From: Microglena sp. YARC
Lineage: Eukaryota; Chlorophyta; Chlorophyceae; Chlamydomonadales; Chlamydomonadaceae
Assembly (NCBI GenBank): GCA_022414725.1
Contig: CM039463.1
Coordinates: 23,491,042-23,555,041 of the forward strand
Reading direction: 5' to 3'
Length of the DNA stretch: 64,000 nt
In this document: positions 20,084 to 29,684 of the stretch, piece after piece
Layout: the number at the start of each line of letters is the position of its first letter
How positions within the stretch are numbered: the stretch's first letter is position 1
Program-made: the position numbers and the translations under genes
Notes under the pieces: generated by a model
The model's input: the letters and a program-made list of their open reading frames with translations, nothing else
What the model was told of the DNA's origin: nothing
Database searches by the model: none

Positions 20084-22243
20084 TGCATGCATACAGACAT
20101 GCACACATACATACTCAGGGGCCTTGCATGCAGGGCAAGTCTGTCAATGGTAGAGATCGTTTAAACAAGGTGCGGGGTTAGAATCCCTATGGGTGCGCTT
20201 TACTGTTCGCGGCCGCTGTCAACCGCCATGGTAGCTTTGTCCAGGTAGCAGCCCGTTCTCTACCGCCGTAAGACAGGGCTTCCTTAATACCACGCCCCAC
20301 CAGGTGTTATCATTACACAGGGGCCTTGCATGCAGGGTAATATGTATGTGTGTATCGTATATGTGTATGGGCACAGGGCTGCATGCTGAGTGTGTGATGC
20401 TCATGATGATGATGAGGTTGTTGTTGTTTTTGTCTTGGTGATTATGATGGTTTTGGTGGTGGTGATGGTAGTAGTAGTTGTATTGGTGGTGGTGGTGGTG
20501 CTGGTGGTTGTGGAGCATTGGAGGTGGAGCACTGGGGCCATGATAGTATTTGTGTTGGTGATGGTAGCAGTAGTTTTATTGGTGGTGGTGGTGGTGGTGG
20601 TGGTGGTGGTGGTGGTGGTGGTGGTGCTTGTGGTGGTGGTGCTGGTGTTGTGAGCATTGGAGGTGGAGCACTGGGGACATGATAGTATTTGTGTTGTGAT
20701 GGTGGTAAGTAGTAGTTTATTGGTGGTGGTGGTGGTGGTGGTAGTGCTTGTGGTGGTGGTGCTGGTGGTTGTGGAGCATTGGAGGTGGAGCACTGGGGCC
20801 ATGATAGTATTTGTGTTGGTGATGGTAGTAGTAGTTTTATTGGTGGTGGTGGTGGTGGTGGTGGTGGTGCTTGTGGTGGTGGTGCTGGTGGTTGTGGAGC
20901 ATTGGAGGTGGAGCACTGGGGCCAATCACAGGTAGGTGTCACATGGGGTGTCACATGGGTGTCACAAGGGGCTGATCTTGGGTCACATGGGTGTCACATG
21001 GGGTGTCACATGGGTGTCACATAGGTGTTAACATGGGGCTGATCTTGGGTCACATGGGTGTCACATGGGGTGTCACATGGGTGTCACATAGGTGTTAACA
21101 TGGGGCTGATCTTGGGTCACATGGGTGTCACATGGGGTGTCACATAGGTGTTAACATGGGGCTGATCTTTTTTTCGTTCTATAAAGGGGGTATTGAGGTC
21201 GTAATCGGGAATTGTGTGGCTTTCAAGGGTGGGCTCAAGGTAGTGATTTGGTCAGGCGGCCCGAATGGTCGCCCCGGGGTTCGGGGGACAAAAGGTTTTG
21301 AGTTTCAGGGTAGCGGAAGGTTAAGACAAAACGGGGTCCCAGGTAGCCAAAACGGGGTCCCAGCTAGCCAATACGGGGTCCCAGGTAGCCAAAACGGGGT
21401 CCCAGGTAGCGAGCGCTACAGGTAGCGGGAATAAGTCCTAGTCAGCGTCGCAAGCGACGTGAAAATAGGCGGAGAGTGTTGGCTATCGGAACGACAGGTG
21501 GCAACAGAATGGAGCGGACCAAAGCCAGTTTGTTACGAAACGGTTGGCTGACGTGTCAGGCTTCGACTCGGTCGTCGGATGGACGGACGGACGGACAGGC
21601 GGACAACAGGGTGAATCTGGGGGCTCCAACCCCCCAGAGGAAAGGGCTCCGCCTAAAAACAGTTCTGACATGCGGCTTGGTGTATTGTGCACTTCAAGGT
21701 TGATTGTTTGTACTGCAAGGTTGATTGTTTACTGCAAGCGTAAGAATGATATAAATGGGGTCGCATATATCCCGTACAAAATGGCCAATAAATATACATA
21801 AATACGTATCAATATAAATATATATGTGGATATGAGGAGGGCAGGGTGAATATCCAAGGGGGGGGGGGGGGGGGGGCAGGCGGGCACATCCCCATCTACT
21901 AGGGATATTGTTCCCGCTATATTATAGCGATCGCTAGTTTTGAACCCGTTTCTGCGAAATTATCGCTGGAAAAAGTTGTTTTTGCCCTGAATGGCCTTTG
22001 AAAGCTACACAAATCTATTAAGCTATTAAAAGCTGTATAAAGCACTAAAACGCTGTCCCTGGAGGAGGCCTAAACCCATAAAGCTAGAAAAACCACTTTG
22101 AGATTTGGAAACAAATCATCCCCATCTTCCTTGCATTAAGACCTGGGGCCAAAACATGTAGAAGATCATTCACAACAAATCATATAAAGGTATTCACCTT
22201 GTCCTCCTTATAGAGAGATAAATATGTAAATGGGTTCGGATGG

Positions 22244-22277
<34 letters not shown>

Positions 22278-22309
22278 GCAATAATAATTATAATAATAAT
22301 AATAATTAT

Positions 22310-22359
<50 letters not shown>

Positions 22360-25300
22360 GTAGTAATAATAATATAATAAAATAATAATAATTAATAAAA
22401 TAACAATAATGTAAACGAGTTTGATGACTGACCATAAGTACTTTAGACGGGCAGTGAAGGGAGTGGCCCTGCTTCCGTAAGTTGACAAACAATAAGATGT
22501 ACATGCAGGCCACATGAGACGAATGTACACATGCTATCCTGTACACATGCCAACCTGTAGCCTATATAGCCTATAGCCTATAACCTGTAACCTATAGCAT
22601 GTAGCCTGTATAGCCTATAGCTTGTAGCCTATGTAGCCTGTGAAGCCAGTAACCTGTTTCTTATTTAGCCTGTAGCCGATAAACTGTAACCTGTAACCTG
22701 CACACATGCTAACCTATAGCCTGTAGCCTATATAGCTTGTAGCCTACAGCCTGTAACCTGAAGCACATGCTAGCCTATAGCCTGTATCCTATATAGCCTG
22801 TAGCCTGTACCCTACAACCTATAACCTGTAACCTGTAGCCTATATAGCCTGTAGCCTACAACCTGTAACCTGTAGCACATGCTAGCCTATAGCCTGTAGC
22901 CTATGTAGTCTATAACCTATGAAGTCTGTAACCTATAGCCTATAGCCTGTACCCTACAACCTATAACCTGTAACCTGTAGCCTATATAGCCTGTAGCCTA
23001 CAACCTGTAACCTGTAGCACATGCTAGCCTATAGCCTGTAGCCTGTGTAGTCTATAACCTATGAAGTCTGTAACCTATAGCCTATAGCCTGTACCCTACA
23101 ACCTATAACCTGTAACCTGTAGCCTATATAGCCTGTAGCCTACAACCTGTAACCTGTAGCACATGCTAGCCTATAGCCTGTAGCCTATGTAGTCTATAAC
23201 CTATGAAGTCTGTAACCTATAGCCTATATAGCCTGTAGCCTATAACCTGTACCCTGTAACCTACATGCTAACCTATAGCCTGTAGCCTATGAAGCCGGTA
23301 ACCTGTAGCCTATATAAAATAGCCTGTAACCTGTAACCTGTAACCTATAGCACATGCTAAACTGTCCACCAATTTCATTCTCTCTGCAGATTGACTTCAA
23401 GGCAAACTCTGAAAGTGAGTTGCTTGCTTTGGTTTCTCAACTCCACTGTGAACTTAAATCCGCACCTTGGCTTATAGAGCGCTTCTATTAGGGGCAGTGT
23501 TGTCTAATTCAAATTCAAATTCAAATCTGCACCTTTGCATCCAGAGTGTATGCGTATGTTAGGGGCGGTGAATTTAAATTAAAATCCGCACCTTGGCATA
23601 TAGAGCGCGTCTATTAGGGGCAGTGAATTCAAATTCAAATTCAAATCCGCACCTTGGTTTCCAGAGCGTCTGCGTATGTTAGGGGCAGTGAATTCAAAGT
23701 CAAACACGCACTTTGGCTTACAGTGCGTATGCGTATGTTAGGGACAGTGAATTCAAATTCAAATTCAAATCCGCACCTAGGCTTACAGAGCGCGTCTATT
23801 AGGGGCAGTGAATTCAAATTAAATTCAAATCCGCACCTTGGCTTACTGAGTGCGTCTATTAGGGGCAGTGAATTCAAATTCTAATTATAATTGCACCTTG
23901 GCTTACTGAGTGCATCTATTAGGGGCAGTGAATTCAAATTCAAATTCAAATCCGCACCTTGGCTTACTGAGTGCATCTATTAGGGGCAGTGAATTCAAAT
24001 TCTAATTCAAATCCGTACCTTGGCTTACTGAGTGCATCTATTAGGGGCAGTGAATTCATATTCAAATTCTAATTCCCACCTTGGCTTACAGAGTGCCTAT
24101 TAGGGGTATCAAATTCAAATTCAAATCCGCAGGAGGGGGGGGTTACCCTGGAGTGTAAAGCTGGTGAACTTAACATTTGATATTTCCACTCAGAGCTGGT
24201 GCACCTAAAAATCAACTTAAAAGGCACCTAACACACACACACCTAACATTTGATTTTTCCACACAGAGCTGGTGCACTTAAAATGCAACTTAAAAGGCAC
24301 CTAATACACACACACACCTAACATTTGATATATTTCCACAAAGAGCTGGTGCACCTAGAATGCAACTTAAAAGGCACCTAACACACACACACCTAACATT
24401 TGATATATTTCCACACAGAGCTGGTGCACCTAGAATGCAACTTAAAAGGCACCTAATACACACATACACACCTAACATTTGATTTATTTCCACACAGAGC
24501 TGGTGCACCTAGAACGCAACTTAAAAGGCACCTAATACACACACACAGACCTAACATTTGAAATATTTTCACGCAGAGCTGGTGCACTTAACTCACGAGT
24601 TGATCATGAAGTACCCTGGGAGACAACAACTGGTGATATGGGGCTCCTTCCTTCACAACGTAAACAGTTGGTAAGTATTTGAACGTGTGGATCTGTGTGC
24701 ATGTGGCCATGTGAACTTGAACTTGAACTTGATTACATAGCTTCAGCCAGTCTTCGACAGTAAATACATTATTACCAGGAAAATGTAAAAGCGAACAAAC
24801 TGCTTTTCCATTTTTTGTGTGTGGCCTTGTGAACAACTGGTGATATGGGGCTCCTTCATTCACAGCGTAAATTGTTGGTAAGCATTTGTACATGTGAATC
24901 TGTGTGCATGTGGCCATGCGAATATGTGAATATTCGAATCTGTGTGCATGTGGCCATGTGGCCATGTGAGTACGTGAACATTCGAATGTGTGTGCATGTG
25001 GCTATGTGAACTTGAACTTGATTACATAGCTTCAGCCAGCAATTTGGCTGCTCACCGTCTTAGTCGGGCAGTAGAAACATTATTACCAGGAAAAATTTGA
25101 TGCAGCGTCGCCTGCGACGCTAAAAAATGGCGGAGAGTGATCGCGACGGAGCAACAGGTGGCAAGGGAAGCGAGTTAGTCACGAGACCGTTGGCTGACGT
25201 GTCTGGCTTCATCATGGTCAGACGGTCGGTCAGTCGGTCGACCGGACAAAGGGGTAACACTGGGGGCTCCCGCATCCCAGAAGGGGGGGCTCCGCCAAAA

Positions 25301-28151
25301 AAATAAAAGCGAACAAACCACTTTTCCCTTTTTTTCTGTGTGGCCATGTGAACAACTGGTGATATGGGGCTACTTCATGCACAACATGAACATCTGGCAG
25401 GTATTTGAACGGGTGAATCTGTGTGCATGAATCTGTGTGCATCTGTGTACCTGTGGCCATGTGAACAACTGGTGATATGGGGCTCCATCATGCACAACAT
25501 GAACAGCTGGTCAGTCTTTTTGCATTTGAATCTGTGTGCATGAATCTGTGTGCATCTGTGTACCTGTGGCCATGTGAACAACTGGTGATATGAGGCTCCT
25601 TCATGCACAACATGAACAGCTGGTCAGTATTTTTACAGTCCAGGGCAGGAGTGGGCAATTCAGATAACTTCTGCCAACTTCCTGGTACGTGTAATAACAA
25701 TACTCAAATGTAAAAGGTAGGGAGGCCAATTTCCTGCCGATTCCTGCCGGTCTTGAAAAATTCTGAGAAGGTCTGATTCATACGCCATACACAGCTGGTC
25801 AGTAATTGTTCAGTCCAGGGGTAGCCAAATAGGCTACCAGGACTTGCACCTCCTTAAAACAGGGAAGGCAGCTTTGAACAAGTTCTATACAGCGTCGCAT
25901 GCGACGCTAAAAATTGGCGGAGAGTGTTCACGACGGAGCAACAGATGGCAACGGAAGTGAGTTACGAGACCATTGGGTGACGTGTCAGGCTTCAGCGCGG
26001 TCAGACGGTCGGTCGGACGGAGAAATGGGTAAATATGGGGTCTCACGCTCCCTTGAAGAGGGGGCTCCGCCAAAAAAACAAACAGTGGTGATCTGAACCC
26101 CAACACAAAACAAACAGTGGTGATCTGAACCCCAACACAAAACAAACAGTGGTGATCTGAACCCCAACACAAAACAAACAGTGGTGATCTGAACCCCAAC
26201 AAAAAGCAAACAGTGGTGATCTGAACCCCAACACAAAACAAACAGTGGTGATCTGAACCCCACCAAAAAACAAACAGTGGTGATCTGAACCCCAACAAAA
26301 AACAAACAGTGGTGATCTGAACCCCAACAAAAAACAAACAGTGGTGATCTGAACCCCAACAAAAAACAAACAGTGGTGATCTGAACCCCAACAAAAAAAC
26401 AAACAGTGGTGATCTGAACCCCAACAAAAAACAAACAGTGGTGATCTGAACCCCAACAAAAAACAAACAGTGGTGATCTGAACCCCAACAAAAAACAAAC
26501 AGTGGTGATCTGAACCCCAACAAAAAACAAACAGTGGTGATCTGAACCCCAACAAAAAAACAGTGGTGATCTGAACCCCAACAAAAAACAAACAGTGGTG
26601 ATCTGAACCCCAACAAAAAACAAACAGTGGTGATCTGAACCCCAACAAAACACAAACAGCTGGTAAGCCTAATTAGTTCACTTAGTCTGGATGGTTGGTT
26701 TATTATAGGGTTGCTCCCAGACATATCCTGTGTTCCCCTTTGTGTTCACCCCCATGCTTACCCTCATTCTCGTGCTCACCCCCGTGCTCACCCCCATGCT
26801 CATGCTCACCCTCACCCTCGTACTCACCCCCATGCTCATGCTCACTCTCACCCTCGTACTCACCCCCATGCCCATGCGCAACCTCATGTTCACCCTCATG
26901 CTCATGTTCACCCTTTACCTAACTGGATACCCCCTGGACTGCAACAAACGAACTATCTGTGCACAGTGCTCATGCTCACCCTCATGCTCACCCTCATCAT
27001 GCTGCAGTGCGTACAAGGTGGATCGCAGCATCCCGCTTTCAGCATCGTTCTTCCGAATGCTTCTGCTGATGACCGCTCACAGATTTGGGCTCATGGAGAG
27101 TTACCCTATTTACGAGAGCTTCTTCATAGCACATTGGTAGGACCCTGGTGGTGCTGGTGCTGGTGGTATGGTGGTGCTGGTGATGCTGGTAGTATGGTGG
27201 TGCTGGTGACAGCTCACAGATTTGGGCTCATGGAGAGTTACCCTATTTATGAGAGCTTCTTCATAACACATTGGTAGGACCCTGGTGGTGCTGCTGGTAT
27301 GGTGGTGGTGGTGTGGTACCTTAGTGGTGGCGGTATGGCGGTGTTGCTGGTGGTATGGTGGTGGTGGTGCTGCTGGTATGGTGGTGGTGGTGTGGTACCT
27401 TAGTGGTGGCGGTATGGTGGTGTTGCTGGTGGTATGGTGGTGGTGGTGCTGCTGGTATGGTGGTGGTGGTGTGGTGCCTTAGTTGTGGCGGTATGGTGGT
27501 GGTGCTGGTGGTATGTTACCTTGGTGGTGGTGCTGGTATGGTCCCTTGGTGGTGGTGGTATGGTGGTGCTGGTGGTATGGTGGTATGGTACCTTATTAGA
27601 ACACCCTGGTAGGATGCTGGTCTCATAAGTTGGGGTTCGAGTTAGGGGGGGGCCAAGGGATTTGTGGTTTGGGAAACGTTACCCAGTTTTTAGAGGCTGG
27701 TTACTTCACCATTGTAGGACGCTCTGGCCTCTAGGATTCTGGTTAGAGTTGGAGGAAGGGGGGGGAGAGACTTGGTCACTTCTCCCTTGTAGGGTGCTGT
27801 GGCCTCTCGGATTAGGGTTGGAGTTGGAGGGGGGGGGGGAGAGACTTGGTCACTTCACCGTTGTAGGATGCTCTGGCCTCTACTATTATGGTTTGAGTTA
27901 GTGGAGGGGGGGGGGGGGGGGGGGGGGGAGAGACTTGGTCACTTCACCGTCGTAGGGTGCTCTGGCCTCTAGGATTAGGGTTAGAGTTGGAGGGGGGGGG
28001 GGACGAGAGACTTGGTCACTTCTCCCTTGTAGGATGCTGGGGCCTCTAGGATTAGGGTTAGAGTTGGAGGGGGGGGGGGGGGGGGGGGGCGAGAGACTTG
28101 GTCACTTCTCCCTTGTAGGCTGCTGGGGCCTCTAGGATTAGGGTTAGAATT

Positions 28152-28183
<32 letters not shown>

Positions 28184-29515
28184 GCTAGAGACTTGGTCAC
28201 TTCTCCCTTGTAGGATGCTGGGGCCTGTAGGATTATGGTTAGAGTTGGAAGGGGGGGGGGGGGGGGGGGGGGGAAAGACTTGGTCAGTTCTCCCTTGTAG
28301 GGTGCTGTAGCCTCTCGGATTAGGGTTGGGGGGGTGGCTGAGAGCCTCGCGCTCAGTGGAAAGTTACCCAGTTTGTAGAGGCTGGTCACTTCACCCTTGC
28401 AGGGTGCTCTGGCCTTTTGGGCTAGGGTTAGAGTCAGGGGGTGGCCGAAGGACTTGTGCTCAGTGGAAAGTTACCCAGTTTGTAGAGGCTGGTCACTTCA
28501 CCCTTGTAGGTTGCTGCTCTCTCGGGCAGACATTATAAAACTTATAAAACATCTGTATACTTGCGTACTGGAAGTTTTAACTCGCTGGCACAGGTCCTGG
28601 TTGAACAGCTTCATGGCCAAACAGTTTCACTTTTTACTTGCTGAGATACTTCCTTGCAATGTCCTTTGCCCTTACCTTATAAAACATCTGTATTCTTGTG
28701 AATTGAAAGTTTTAACTCGCTGGCATAGGTCCTGGTTGAACAGCTTCATGCGCTAGCAGTTTTGCTTTTACTTGCTGAGACACTTCCTTGCAATGTCCTT
28801 CGCCCTTACCTTCTAAAACATCTGTATACTTGTGAATTGAAAGTTTTAACTCGCTGGCATAGGTCCTGGTTGAACAGCTTCATGCGCAAGCAGTTTTGTC
28901 TTTTACTTGCTGAGATACTTCCTTGCAATGTCCTTTGCAGTCGCCTTATAAAACATCTGTATACTTGCGTACTGAAAGTTTTAACTCGCTGGTACAGGTC
29001 CTGGTTACATAACTTCATGGGCAGACAGTTTCACTTCCCCGCGTGGGTCAAGACACTGGGTTCAAAGCCTGGCGTGGCGGTACGTAAAGCTAGGGGTCGG
29101 CTATGTTATATAATATTAGTGAATAAATAATATTATATAATATTAGTCGGACGAGCCGTCTCACCAGAATTTCGAATTTATTTGAAAAACTAATATTATT
29201 TTGACACTATCTCACTAATATCATTGTATAGCACAGGCATTGTTTCCGATGGTATGTATAGAGATCACTACTTTTGACCCCGTTATGGGCCAAATTGCCG
29301 CTATAAAAAATGCCCTAAATGGCCCTATAAGGCTATTAAAAGCCATAAAACGCTTAGGCTTAAAACCTTTAGGCTAGAAAAAGACCACTTTCAGACTTTT
29401 CAGATTTGAAAAAAACATCCCTGTTGTAGTAGACTTGGTAAGCAACAATGCTACAACATATACTGACCGCCCTTACATAAGCTTATAAAATCAAAATCCA
29501 GCTGATTGGGGCGGT

Positions 29516-29555
<40 letters not shown>

Positions 29556-29643
29556 AGCGCTGGTTGAAGTGGCACCTCATCCGGTGTGACCGGTGTAACC
29601 GTCGAGTCTCTTGTACATTGAGGGCGGTAAAAAAAGCATCCCT

Positions 29644-29684
<41 letters not shown>

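Noticed and set aside
20401..20954. Thr/Pro-rich 170-codon frames
   Set aside because: They come from (ACC)n microsatellite translation, open in all frames.
22208..22546. Poly-Ile 'membrane protein' frame
   Set aside because: It is translation of (TAA)n.
25985..26653. 200-280-codon frames reading repeated VGVQITTVCF
   Set aside because: A 31-bp unit shifts frame each repeat, so every minus-strand frame gives the same peptide. No start context or homology.
27950..28330. Telomere or interstitial telomeric repeat (TTAGGG)
   Set aside because: TTAGGGTTAG occurs once per unit within a larger donor-edge repeat, with no tandem TTAGGG or TTTAGGG array.
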